A stretch of 64,000 nucleotides of DNA, taken from NCBI RefSeq assembly GCF_028807635.1, contig NZ_JARBAX010000001.1, positions 4,637,501 through 4,701,500 on the forward strand, in the 5' to 3' direction. The position numbers and the translations under genes are program-made. Position 1 is the stretch's first letter, and each line of letters starts with the position of its first letter. The notes beneath the pieces are model-generated. The model saw nothing but the letters and a program-made list of their open reading frames with translations. It ran no database searches and was not told the origin of the DNA. Shown here piece after piece: positions 28,598 to 37,734 of the stretch. The stretch comes from Streptomyces spiramyceticus (GTDB lineage: Bacteria; Actinomycetota; Actinomycetes; Streptomycetales; Streptomycetaceae).

Positions 28598-29826
28598 CGG
28601 GCGTCCTCGGGGCTGTCGCTCTTGGTCAGGTCTGCGCCGGGCGTACCCGCGGGCGGCGCTGCCGGTGCGGCGGGCTGTGCGGTGGGCTGGGGCGGCGCGA
28701 AGGCGGGCTGTGCGGCGTACGGCGCGGCGGGAGCCGCCGCGTACGGGTTGTGGACCGGCGCGGGCGCCTGGCCCGGCGCGGGGGCACCACCGAAGGGCTG
28801 TCCGCCGGCCTGGGGCGGCGGCGGGGCGTACCAGCCCTCCTGCGGCGCCTGTGCGGGCTGGGCGTACCCGGCGGGCTGCTGCGGCTGCTGGAAGCCGGCC
28901 AGCTGGTCGGCCGTCGAGCGGTAGTCCACCGCGCCCTGCGTCATCCGCATGTACGCCTCTTCCAGCGAGGCCTGGTGCGGCGAGAGCTCCCACAGCCGTA
29001 CGTCGGCGCCGTGCGCGAGGTCGCTGATGCGCGGCAGCGGCAGCCCGGTGACGCGCAGGGCTCCGTCCTGCTCGTTCATGACGTGCCCGCCCGCCTCGGA
29101 GAGTACGGCGGACAGCTTCTCGCGCTGCTGCGGCTCGGTCTGCGGCGTCCGCACCCGGGCGAAGTCCGCGGAGTTGGCGGAGATGAAGTCCTTGACGCTC
29201 ATGTCGGCGAGCAGCTGCCCGCGTCCGATCACTATCAAGTGGTCGGCCGTGACCGCCATTTCGCTCATGAGGTGGCTGGACACGAAGACCGTACGACCCT
29301 CGGACGCCAGCGTCTTCATCAGGTTGCGGACCCAGAGGATGCCCTCGGGGTCGAGACCGTTGACCGGCTCGTCGAAGAGCAGCACCTGCGGGTCGCCGAG
29401 CAGTGCGGCGGCGATGCCCAGGCGCTGCCCCATGCCCAGCGAGAAGCCCTTGGAGCGCCGCTTGGCGACGTCCTGGAGGCCGACCACCCCGAGCACCTCG
29501 TCGACCCGCTGGGCCGGGATGCCGGAGAGCTGCGCCAGCGAGAGCAGATGACTGCGCGCGCTGCGCCCGCCGTGCACGGCCTTGGCGTCGAGGAGGGCAC
29601 CCACCTGGCGGGGAGCGTTGGGGAGCTTGCGGAAGGGGTGACCGCCGACGGTGACATGACCCTCGGTGGGCTCGTCGAGCCCGAGGATCATGCGCATGGT
29701 GGTGGATTTGCCGGAGCCGTTGGGGCCCAGGAAGCCAGTCACTGTGCCCGGGCGCACCTGGAAGGAAAGGTTGTACACGGCCGTCTTGGCGCCGTAGCGC
29801 TTCGTCAGGCCGACTGCCTCGATCAT
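28594..29826 (-). CDS. ABC transporter ATP-binding protein with Pro/Ala/Gln-rich C-terminal tail
   Basis: A 410-residue ATPase. Walker A is GPNGSGKSTT; the signature is FSLGMGQRLGIA instead of LSGGQ, as usual in this actinobacterial subfamily; Walker B is QVLLFDEPVNGLDPEG; the H-loop is VSSHLMSEM. After residue ~310 comes a roughly 100-residue low-complexity tail rich in Pro, Ala, Gln and Tyr (QQPQQPAGYAQPAQAPQ), which is unusual and mirrors the Gln-rich N-terminus of its permease partner. ATG 29826 begins MIEAVGLTKRYGAKTAVYN. Confidence 0.9.
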   Translation of the reverse strand: MIEAVGLTKRYGAKTAVYNLSFQVRPGTVTGFLGPNGSGKSTTMRMILGLDEPTEGHVTVGGHPFRKLPNAPRQVGALLDAKAVHGGRSARSHLLSLAQLSGIPAQRVDEVLGVVGLQDVAKRRSKGFSLGMGQRLGIAAALLGDPQVLLFDEPVNGLDPEGILWVRNLMKTLASEGRTVFVSSHLMSEMAVTADHLIVIGRGQLLADMSVKDFISANSADFARVRTPQTEPQQREKLSAVLSEAGGHVMNEQDGALRVTGLPLPRISDLAHGADVRLWELSPHQASLEEAYMRMTQGAVDYRSTADQLAGFQQPQQPAGYAQPAQAPQEGWYAPPPPQAGGQPFGGAPAPGQAPAPVHNPYAAAPAAPYAAQPAFAPPQPTAQPAAPAAPPAGTPGADLTKSDSPEDAR

Positions 29827-29972
29827 TCTGCAGCCCCATCGACAGGTCGGGTGGTCGGTCGGGGCTGTGACCAGATGGCCGAACGCGCCCCCGTAAGAGT
29901 TAGGAGGATAACCGCGCGCTGACGGTTCCGGCCAAGCCGGACACGGCACCGAACCGTGACCGGAGAGCCGGA

Positions 29973-30499
29973 TTACGCGTCCCGCGCGAGCCTCGGGCTG
30001 CGCAGCATGGCGGCCACGCCCATCGAGAAGAGTGCGATGAGGGTCATGTACAGGCCGCCGCCGATCACCGCGCGCAGCACGCCCGGGGTGCTGAAGAGGA
30101 AGGTGCCGCGCTGCGGGACGGCGGCGAGGGACGTCCTGATCATTCCGGTGCTGTATTCGTTGGACACCACCAGCACACCGAAAACGATCATTGCAGGCTG
30201 CCCAAGACTCGTTCCCGCGAAACTCACGAACGTCGGATCGAAGGTGAGCTTGCCCTCCGCGCTCATGTCCTTGAATTCGTTCCTGGAAAGAATACTGATC
30301 AGTACACCGAGGGCGATTGTGGCGATTGCGGAGAGGCTGAGTGTCCGTACCGTGGACTGGACCGATTTGATCTTGGTCCATTCCGAGTTGTACGCGCTGT
30401 GGCCGCCGTGAATGGCCTTCGCGTCCAGGAGCGCGCCCGACGGTCAGTTTGTCGCCGTAACGCCCCGTCAGCCCCCGTCAGCCCCGTCGGCTCGATCGT
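29973..30499 (-). pseudogene. Collapsed ABC ATPase-permease remnant
   Basis: On the minus strand, an ATPase start remnant at 30499 (ACGATCGAG, ATG changed to ACG) reads IEPTGLTG. A 10-bp tandem duplication (CGTCAGCCCC at 30466-30475 and 30476-30485) then shifts the frame; the other frame continues RYGDKLTV. This is joined to ATPase text GALLDAKAIHGGHSAYN, missing the Walker A region, and then directly to permease text SEWTKIKSVQSTVRTLSLS. The permease frame is open to the stop at 29973 but has an internal join after PQRGTFLFS, losing helices normally found there, and ends early at RSPRLARDA. At least three deletions and one frameshift are visible. It lies beside an intact homologous pair. Confidence 0.85.
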
Positions 30500-30520
30500 G
30501 CGGCCGCGCCAAGGGCGCAG

Positions 30521-30553
30521 AAAGCCCCCCGCCACCGGAATGGCAGGGGGCCT
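30521..30553 (-). terminator. Terminator of filP
   Basis: GGCCCCCTGCCA and its near-complement flank a short loop with one bulge, followed on the minus strand by TTTC. It lies 35-67 bp beyond the filP stop. Confidence 0.65.
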
Positions 30554-30587
30554 ATTGGGCCTGATTGCGTCGTACGCGTGCCGGCGG

Positions 30588-31526
30588 TCAGCGGGTCTGC
30601 TGCGCCGGGACGCCGCGGGTGATCGGCTCGTCGTCGGCGGGGGCACCGGCGGCGGCAACAGCCGCACCGGTCAGCGTGGCCAGCATCTCGCGGACGTTGG
30701 TCAGCTGCGCGTTGATCGAGTCGCGGCGGTTGGTGAGCGCCGCCAGCTCGCGCTCCGATTCGCTGCGGATCCGGTCGGCCTTGGCGTTGGCGTCGGCCAC
30801 GATGTCCTCGGCCTGGCGCTGCGCGGTCTCCACCGTCTGACGGGCGCGGCGCTCCGCGTCCGTACGAAGCTTCTCGGCCTCCAGGCGGAGCTGCTCGGCG
30901 CGGTGCTCGATCTCGGCCAGACGCTTCTCGGCCTTGGCCTGACGCGAAGCCAGGTCGCGCTCGGACTGCTCGCGGCGCTTGGCCAGGTTCGTCTCGAAGT
31001 CCGCGGCGGCCTGGGCGGCCTTGGCGCGGGTCTCCTCGAAGAGCGCGTCCGCCTCCTCGCGCTTCTGCTGCGCGTCCTTCTGAGCCTCGGTGCGGAGCGT
31101 CGAGGCGTCACCCTTGGCCTTCTCGACGATCCGTACGCCCTCGTCCTCGGCCTTCGCCTTGCGCTCCGAGGCGAACGATTCGGCATCGTTGCGCACCTGC
31201 TGGGCGGCGGACTCGGCGAGCTCGCGGTGCTGTTCGGCGGCGCGACGGGCCTCCTCGCGCAGGTCCTTCGCCTCCTCCTCGGCAAGACGGAGGATCTTCT
31301 CGACGCGCGCACCGAGACCGGCGTACGACGGCTCCGCGTCGCTCACCTGGGCCTGGGCGTTCTGCGTCTCGAGGTGAAGCTCCTCGATGCGCTTTTCCAG
31401 AGCAGTGATTCGGGCCAGAGCGCTGTCACGGTCGGCGACGAGTTTGGTAATGCGGTCGTCCACCTGACCGCGGTCGTAACCACGCCGCACGAGCTCGAAG
31501 CCGAATGGGGAGGAAGTGTCGCTCAT
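30588..31526 (-). CDS. filP: Filament-forming coiled-coil protein FilP
   Basis: A 312-residue protein starting with a short DivIVA-like N-terminal segment (FGFELVRRGYDRGQVDDRI), then a near-continuous coiled coil rich in Ala, Glu, Arg and Gln up to about residue 285, and a short flexible tail. S. coelicolor FilP is 310 residues, self-assembles into intermediate-filament-like networks at hyphal tips, and interacts with DivIVA and Scy. The neighbour directly upstream is scy, as in S. coelicolor. ATG 31526. The 183-bp spacer before it contains no gene and may carry its own promoter. Confidence 0.92.
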   Translation of the reverse strand: MSDTSSPFGFELVRRGYDRGQVDDRITKLVADRDSALARITALEKRIEELHLETQNAQAQVSDAEPSYAGLGARVEKILRLAEEEAKDLREEARRAAEQHRELAESAAQQVRNDAESFASERKAKAEDEGVRIVEKAKGDASTLRTEAQKDAQQKREEADALFEETRAKAAQAAADFETNLAKRREQSERDLASRQAKAEKRLAEIEHRAEQLRLEAEKLRTDAERRARQTVETAQRQAEDIVADANAKADRIRSESERELAALTNRRDSINAQLTNVREMLATLTGAAVAAAGAPADDEPITRGVPAQQTR

Positions 31527-31709
31527 GAGGTTCCTGTCGAATGAGACCGGTGAGGTGATAGGGGGAATCCTAGGGGCCCGAGCGGCGTGTCATCGAGCCA
31601 ATGCCGGTTTGATCTGGAGAATGACACCCCTTTTGAGTGGCTAACTGCCGGACCGCTTGCCACCCGCAGGGGTGAACACCCGCGTGAAGCACTTGACTGG
31701 GGGTCTTGG

Positions 31710-34700
31710 CTACCCCTCGGAGGACTTGCCACCCGAACGATTCCCGCCCGCCGCCGCGCCCGCTTTGACCGCACCCGCGGCAGAGCCGCTGTTCGGTGCC
31801 GTTTTGCCGCCCCCGGCAGGTGCCTCAAAAGACTCCAACGCCTCAAGTACGTCCTGGACACGGGAGATTTCGGCCTGAATGTCCTCACGGCGGCGTACCA
31901 GCACATCGAGCTCGCGCTGCCCCTCGTCGACCAGACGCTTCGCCTCGGCCTCCGCCTCGGCATGCACCCGCTCGGCGTCCCGTACCAGCTCGGCCTTCTT
32001 CCGCTCGGCCTCCTTGAGCAGCCCCTCGGCCTTCTTCACCGCGGCGAGCCGGACCTTGCCGGCCTCGGAACTCGCGTCGGAGACCATCGCCTTGGCCTTC
32101 GCCTCTGCCTCAGCCTGCTGCTCCGTCGCCGCCTTCACCAGCTTGTCGACACGCTCGCCGGCCGTCCGCATCTGTTCGGACGTCTCCCGCCGGGCCCGCT
32201 CGTGCAGCTCCTCGATCTCGCTCTCCACGCGAGCGCGCAGCTCCTCCGCCCGCTCCCTTATGGCGGTGGCGTCCCTGCGGGCCCCGACGAGCAGCTCGTC
32301 GGCGTCCGTACGGGCCTTCTCCACCAGGGAATTGCCCTCGATCGTCGACTCCGCGACCAGCCGCTCGGCCTCCTTGCGCGCCGCGCCGACCATCGTGTCG
32401 GCCTGCTCCTCCGCCCGGGTCGCCGCGAGCAGGGCCTCCTCCTGGGCCTTCGCCATCAGCTGGTCCGCCTGCTCCGCCGCGTCCGCACGGCGCTTGGACG
32501 CCGCCTCGCGCGCCTCGTCGAGCAGCCGGTCGGCCTCGGTCCGCGCATCGCTGCGCATCCGCTCTGCCGCTTCCTCGGCGTCCGCCCTGACCTTCTCGGC
32601 CTCGGACCTGATGCGCTCCGCCGCCTGCTGGGCGGAGCCCACCGTCTCGGCGGCCTCCGCCCGCAGCCGCTCGGCCTCGCCGCTCGCATCCGAAATGAGC
32701 TTGTCCGCCTCGGCGCTCGCCTCGGAGACGAGCTTGTCCGCCTGCGACGCGGCGTCCCCGCGGCGCTTGTCGGCGGCCTTGCGCGCCTCGTCGAGGACCC
32801 GCCCGGCCTCTTCGCGTGCCTCGGTGCGCAGCCGCTCGGCGCCGGCCTCGCCGTCCGCCTTGATCTGCTCGGCCTCGGAACGGATCCGGGTCGCATCCTG
32901 GCCCGCAGCCGTCAGCGCCTGCACGGCCTCGGCCGCCATCCGCTCGGCCTCGCTCGTGGCCTCGCCGATCAGCCGGTCCGCCTGCGCCGCGGCGTCGTTA
33001 CGGATGCGGTTGGCGTCCTCGCGGGCCTCGGCGCGCGAACGGGCCGCGTCCTGCTCGGCCGAAGCCAGCGCGTCGGACGCCTCCGTACGCATCCGCTGAG
33101 CCTGCTCGGAGGAGTCGGAACGCAGCCGGTCCGCCTCCTCGATGGCCTCGCCGACCGTGCGCTCCGCGAGCGCCTTCGCCGCGTCGGTCTCCTCCTGCGC
33201 CTGGCGGCGTACCCGGGTGGCGTCCTCGGTGGCCCGCTCCCGCTCCTCGTACGCGTCGGCGCGGACCCGGTCCGCCTCCTCCTGCGCCTCGGTCTTCGTA
33301 CGCTCTGCGGCGTGCTCGGCGGCGGAACGCAGCCCGGCCACGTCCTGCTCGGCCTGCTCGTGCAGCCCGGCCACCGCGTCCCGTACCTGCTGCGCCGTCT
33401 GCTCGGCGGCGGCCACCAGCTCGGTCGCCCGGTAGTCCGCCTCCTGGACCAGGCGCTGCGCCTCGGTCTGCGCGTCGTCGACCCGCTTGCGGGCGGAAGC
33501 CAGCAGCTCCTCGCTCTGCTCGCGGGCCTGCGCACGCTCCTGCTCCGCCTCGTCGCGCGCGGCGGCCAGCGTCTCCTCCGCCGTCCGGCGGCGCCGCGCG
33601 GCCTCCTCCTGCGCCGCGGCCAGCGCCTCGGCGGCCTCGGCCCCGACGCGCTCGGCGGCGGCCGCGGCCTCCGCGCGCATCCGGTCCGCGCTCTCCTGCG
33701 CCTCCGCCTTGAGCCGCTCAGCCTCGTTCGCGGCCTCACTGCGCAGCCGTACGGCGACGGCCTCGCCCTCGGCACGCGACTGCGACGCATCGGCTGCGGC
33801 CTCGTCACGGAGCCGCTCTGCCTCGGTCTCGGCCTGCGCCTGGAGCGTACGTACCCGCTCCGCCGCCTCGGTCCTGAGCCGCTCGATCTCCTCGCCAGCC
33901 TCCCGGCGCAGCCGCTCTGCCTCCGCCCGTGCGTCGCGCAGCGCCTCCTCCGCGGCGGCGACGCGCTGCTCGGCCTCGGTGTGCAGCCGGGTCAGTTCCT
34001 CGGCGGCCTCCGCCTGTCGGGCGGCGATGGCGCGCTCGGCCTCTTCGCGCAGCGCGCGGGCGGCCTCCTCGGCGTCGGCCATGGTGCGCTGTGCCTGCTC
34101 GTCGGCCTCCGTGCGCAGGTGGTCGGCCTCGGTGCGGGTGCGCTCCAGGGTCTCCTCGGCCTGCTTGCGCAGCGTCGTGGCGCGCTCGATGGCCTCGGCG
34201 CGGACCCGCTCGCTCTCGGCGGAGGCGGAGGTGCGCAGCTCATCGGCGTCGGCCCTGGCCTTGGTCAGCAGCTCCTCGGCGGTCCTGGCCGCCTCCTCGA
34301 TCTGCTGGACGGCCTCACGGCGGGCCTCGCCGCGGATCCGCTCGCCCTCGGCGACCGCCTCGGCCCGCAGCTGCTCGGCCTCGCCGCGCAGCCTGCGCGC
34401 CTCCTCCTGCAGCTCGACCGTCTTGGCCCGGTACTCCTTGGTGTCGTCCTTCGCGGCGCCCTTGAGCTGGTCGGCCTGCGCCGCCGCCTCGCTGCGCAGC
34501 CGCTCGATCTCCGCCTCGGCCTCGCGCCGGATCCGTTCGGCCTCCTCGGACGCTTTGCCGGTGGTCTCCTTGGCGTCGGCGGACGCCTTCGTCAGAACCT
34601 CTTCGGCGGTACGGGCGGCCTTGGCAAGCTGGGCCGCCGACTCCTCGGCGGCGACCGTACGGGCCTTCTCGGCAGCCTCGGCCAGCAGCCGCTCGGCCTC

Positions 34701-35726
34701 GGCCTCGGCATCGGCGCGGGCCTGCTCGGCCTCCGCCTTGACCGTCTCGGCGTCCTTCGTGGCCTCCGCGACGAGCCGCGCGATCTCGGACTTGGCCGTA
34801 CGGGTGCGCTGCTCATTGACCGACTCGGCGGTCGTCAGCTGCTTGGCGGCCGAGTCCTTGGCCTCGGTCAGGACTTTCTCCGCCTCGGCGCGCGCCTCGC
34901 GCAGCGCCGTCTCGGCCTCCTGCATCCGCTGCTCGGCGGTGCGGCTGAGCTCTGCTGCCTGCTGCCGTGCCTGGTCGGACTCGGCGGTGGTCGTCGAACG
35001 CAGCTGCTCGGCGTGGGTGGTCGCCTCCTGCGCCTGGTTGGACGCGGCGTTCAGCAGGCGCTCGGCGTCCTTGCGGGCGCGCAGCAGAATCGCTTCGGCC
35101 TCGCTGCGGGCGTTCTCGGCCTCCGCGCCGAGCCGCTGGCGGGCCTCACGGGCGACCCGCTCGGCCTCCGCGCGGGCGGCGGACAGAGCCTGCTCGGCCT
35201 CGGCGCGGGACTCCTCCAGGAGCCGGCGTGCCTGTGACTCGGTACGGGCGCGAAGCTGCTCCGCCCACGCCACGTTCTCGTTGACGTGCGCCTCGACGGT
35301 CTGCCTGCGCTCCGCCAGCTCCTGATCGAGGCGCTGGCGGCGGGTGACGGCCTCGGAGTGCAACTCCGCCTGGAGCCTTGCCTGGTGCTCGGCGTGCTCC
35401 TGGAGGATCCGCTGAGTCTGCGCACGGGCGTCGCGCAGTTCGCGTTCGGCGTCCGTGCGCAGCTGGTCGGCCTGGATCTGGGCGTTACGGAGCAGCTGTT
35501 CGGCCTGGTAGCCGATGTCCGCCGCATCGTAGGCAGGTCGGGACGCGAGGTTGCGACGCGCCTCGTGGAGCTTGGCGCGCAACACCTCGACCTGGTAGCC
35601 GAGGTCCTCGGCGTGCTGAACCGCCTTCTCCCGCTCGGTCTTCAGCCGTTCCATCTCGGCTTCGAACCGCGAGAGATGGTCGGCTTCAGCCCGCGGTGGG
35701 CTCTCCTGGCGTTCGTAGCCCCGCAC
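31710..35726 (-). CDS. scy: Very long coiled-coil polarity protein Scy
   Basis: About 1338 residues of almost uninterrupted coiled coil built from repeats of the type A-E-A-x-R-L-R-x-E-A-E, following a DivIVA-like head that begins VRGYERQESPPRAEADHLSRFEAEMERL. S. coelicolor Scy (about 1326 residues) is the organiser of the tip polarisome, recruiting DivIVA and FilP to set growth zones and branching. The tail ends with a Gly/Ala/Ser-rich low-complexity stretch. I use GTG 35726, preceded by GGATGGGA; TTG 35756 would add ten residues. The reverse strand shows a spurious open frame of over 1200 codons caused by the repetitive codon pattern. Fast repeat expansion may make length vary between species. 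Confidence 0.93.
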   Translation of the reverse strand: MRGYERQESPPRAEADHLSRFEAEMERLKTEREKAVQHAEDLGYQVEVLRAKLHEARRNLASRPAYDAADIGYQAEQLLRNAQIQADQLRTDAERELRDARAQTQRILQEHAEHQARLQAELHSEAVTRRQRLDQELAERRQTVEAHVNENVAWAEQLRARTESQARRLLEESRAEAEQALSAARAEAERVAREARQRLGAEAENARSEAEAILLRARKDAERLLNAASNQAQEATTHAEQLRSTTTAESDQARQQAAELSRTAEQRMQEAETALREARAEAEKVLTEAKDSAAKQLTTAESVNEQRTRTAKSEIARLVAEATKDAETVKAEAEQARADAEAEAERLLAEAAEKARTVAAEESAAQLAKAARTAEEVLTKASADAKETTGKASEEAERIRREAEAEIERLRSEAAAQADQLKGAAKDDTKEYRAKTVELQEEARRLRGEAEQLRAEAVAEGERIRGEARREAVQQIEEAARTAEELLTKARADADELRTSASAESERVRAEAIERATTLRKQAEETLERTRTEADHLRTEADEQAQRTMADAEEAARALREEAERAIAARQAEAAEELTRLHTEAEQRVAAAEEALRDARAEAERLRREAGEEIERLRTEAAERVRTLQAQAETEAERLRDEAAADASQSRAEGEAVAVRLRSEAANEAERLKAEAQESADRMRAEAAAAAERVGAEAAEALAAAQEEAARRRRTAEETLAAARDEAEQERAQAREQSEELLASARKRVDDAQTEAQRLVQEADYRATELVAAAEQTAQQVRDAVAGLHEQAEQDVAGLRSAAEHAAERTKTEAQEEADRVRADAYEERERATEDATRVRRQAQEETDAAKALAERTVGEAIEEADRLRSDSSEQAQRMRTEASDALASAEQDAARSRAEAREDANRIRNDAAAQADRLIGEATSEAERMAAEAVQALTAAGQDATRIRSEAEQIKADGEAGAERLRTEAREEAGRVLDEARKAADKRRGDAASQADKLVSEASAEADKLISDASGEAERLRAEAAETVGSAQQAAERIRSEAEKVRADAEEAAERMRSDARTEADRLLDEAREAASKRRADAAEQADQLMAKAQEEALLAATRAEEQADTMVGAARKEAERLVAESTIEGNSLVEKARTDADELLVGARRDATAIRERAEELRARVESEIEELHERARRETSEQMRTAGERVDKLVKAATEQQAEAEAKAKAMVSDASSEAGKVRLAAVKKAEGLLKEAERKKAELVRDAERVHAEAEAEAKRLVDEGQRELDVLVRRREDIQAEISRVQDVLEALESFEAPAGGGKTAPNSGSAAGAVKAGAAAGGNRSGGKSSEG

Positions 35727-35894
35727 TGCGCGGTCCCATCCGTCCCCTGGTCGCAACTCTTCCGAACAAGCACCACCCTGACATCGAGCGGCCCCCGGGG
35801 GAATGGTGTCAGATCAACAGAGAGGCATGGGTCACAGGCCCCGGACCGGCCCGGGACCGGAACGGCCCACTCTACCGGCCGTCCAATCCGGAGG

Positions 35895-36335
35895 TCAGTG
35901 CTCCGTGGCGTCGGCGGGGGCTGAAGTGACCAGTTCTGTCAGTACCCCGTGACAGTCCTTGGGGTGCAGGAATGTGATACGGGATCCCATCGATCCGATG
36001 CGCGGCTCGTCGTAGAGAACCCGTACACCCTTGTTACGGATGGCCTCCGCGTCGCCGTCCACGTCGGCGGTCCCGAAGGCGATGTGGTGGACCCCCTCAC
36101 CGTTCTTGGCCAGCCACTTTCCCACCGCGGAGTCCTCCCGGGTGGGTTCCAGGAGCTGGAGGTACGAGGCGCCGCCGTCGGACGTCTCATTGATCTTGAG
36201 CATGGCTTCGCGGACGCCCTGCTCCTCGTTGACCTCGGAGTGGAACACTTGGAAACCGTAGGTCGAGCGATAGAACTCGACCGTCTTGTCGAGGTCGAAA
36301 CAAGCAATTCCGATGTGGTCGATTCGCGTCAGCAT
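35895..36335 (-). CDS. mce: Methylmalonyl-CoA epimerase
   Basis: A 146-residue vicinal-oxygen-chelate protein. It interconverts (R)- and (S)-methylmalonyl-CoA, linking propionyl-CoA carboxylation to the B12-dependent mutase and to polyketide extender supply. Metal ligands typical of the family are visible: His in RIDHIGIACFDL, Gln in SYLQLLEP, His in VHHIAFGTADVD and the Glu in GVLTELV. Length is normal. It diverges from the thiolase gene over 145 bp; no clear Shine-Dalgarno sequence precedes its ATG. Confidence 0.93.
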   Translation of the reverse strand: MLTRIDHIGIACFDLDKTVEFYRSTYGFQVFHSEVNEEQGVREAMLKINETSDGGASYLQLLEPTREDSAVGKWLAKNGEGVHHIAFGTADVDGDAEAIRNKGVRVLYDEPRIGSMGSRITFLHPKDCHGVLTELVTSAPADATEH

Positions 36336-36480
36336 GGGTCCAGTGCAGCGCTATTGACGGTGGTTACGCAACGTGCGCGCGATCACACTCGCTGCCCGGT
36401 GACCCGGCCCGTACCGCTCAGTACATTGAGGTAAACCCTCGTTCACTACCGCGTCACTACACCTCAAGGGGCCGTGCCTC

Positions 36481-37683
36481 ATGTCTGGAACGAACCGCAC
36501 CACCTCCGTCATCGTCGCCGGCGCCCGTACGCCCATGGGGCGTCTGCTCGGCTCCCTCAAGTCCTTCTCCGGTGCGGATCTCGGCGGATTCGCGATCAAG
36601 GCGGCGCTGGACCGGGCCGGAATCGGCGGCGACCAGGTCGAGTACGTGATCATGGGGCAGGTCCTCCAGGCCGGAGCGGGCCAGATCCCGGCACGCCAGG
36701 CCGCCGTCAAGGCCGGCATCCCGATGAACGTGCCCGCGCTGACCGTCAACAAGGTCTGCCTCTCCGGGCTCGACGCGATCGCTCTGGCGGACCAGCTGAT
36801 CCGCGCCGGCGAGTTCGACATCGTCGTGGCCGGCGGCCAGGAGTCCATGACGAACGCCCCTCACGTGCTGCCGAAGTCCCGTGACGGCTTCAAGTACGGC
36901 GCGATCGAGATGCTCGACTCCATGGCGCACGACGGTCTGACCGACCCCTTCGAGGGCATCGCCATGGGCGAGTCCACCGAGAAGCACAACACCCGGCTCG
37001 GCATCGCGCGGGCGCCGCAGGACGAGTTCGCGGCGCTCTCGCACCAGCGGGCCGCCGCCGCCCAGAAGAACGGCCTCTTCGAGGCCGAGATCACGCCCGT
37101 CGAGATCCCGCAGCGCAAGGGCGACCCGGTTCTCTGCTCGAAGGACGAGGGCATCCGGCCCGACACGACCGCCGAGTCGCTGGGCAAGCTGCGGCCCGCC
37201 TTCGCCAAGGACGGGACGATCACGGCCGGTACGGCCTCGCAGATCTCGGACGGTGCGGCGGCTGTGGTGGTCATGAGCAAGGCCAAGGCCGAGGCTCTTG
37301 GGCTTGAGTGGATCGCCGAGATCGGGGCTCACGGGAACGTGGCCGGTCCCGACAACTCGCTTCAGTCGCAGCCCTCGAACGCGATTGCGCACGCGCTGGG
37401 CAAGGAGGGGATCGGCGTCGAGGATCTCGACCTGATCGAGATCAACGAGGCGTTCGCCGCGGTCGCCGTCCAGTCAATGAAGGACCTCGGAGTTTCGCCG
37501 GAAAAGGTGAACGTCAACGGTGGCGCGATCGCCCTCGGGCACCCGATCGGCATGTCCGGTGCGCGGGTCGTCCTGCACCTGGCGCTGGAGCTGAAGCGCC
37601 GTGGCGGCGGCGTCGGTGCGGCGGCGCTGTGCGGCGGCGGCGGTCAGGGCGATGCGCTGATCATCAAGGTGCGGGGCAACTGA
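36481..37683 (+). CDS. Acetyl-CoA C-acetyltransferase (thiolase)
   Basis: The 400-residue thiolase joins two acetyl-CoA to acetoacetyl-CoA or cleaves the reverse. Catalytic residues are visible: nucleophilic Cys93 in [11 protein letters not shown], the His in [16 protein letters not shown] and the second Cys in [12 protein letters not shown]. The N-terminal [26 protein letters not shown] is typical of biosynthetic-type thiolases. The gene is 51 bp upstream of meaB on the same strand. It may pair with the 3-hydroxyacyl-CoA dehydrogenase at 19.4 kb for acetoacetyl-CoA metabolism. Confidence 0.94.
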   Translation: MSGTNRTTSVIVAGARTPMGRLLGSLKSFSGADLGGFAIKAALDRAGIGGDQVEYVIMGQVLQAGAGQIPARQAAVKAGIPMNVPALTVNKVCLSGLDAIALADQLIRAGEFDIVVAGGQESMTNAPHVLPKSRDGFKYGAIEMLDSMAHDGLTDPFEGIAMGESTEKHNTRLGIARAPQDEFAALSHQRAAAAQKNGLFEAEITPVEIPQRKGDPVLCSKDEGIRPDTTAESLGKLRPAFAKDGTITAGTASQISDGAAAVVVMSKAKAEALGLEWIAEIGAHGNVAGPDNSLQSQPSNAIAHALGKEGIGVEDLDLIEINEAFAAVAVQSMKDLGVSPEKVNVNGGAIALGHPIGMSGARVVLHLALELKRRGGGVGAAALCGGGGQGDALIIKVRGN

Positions 37684-37734
37684 ACCGTCCGTATTCAGGT
37701 ACGCGGTAGGTACGCCGATTCAAGGAGCGGAGCT

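Noticed and set aside
31587..35237. Plus-strand open frame of 1216 codons opposite scy
   Set aside because: It is the antisense of a repetitive Ala/Glu/Arg codon pattern, gives a Leu/Gly/Arg-rich sequence with no domain, and scy is a clear coding gene.
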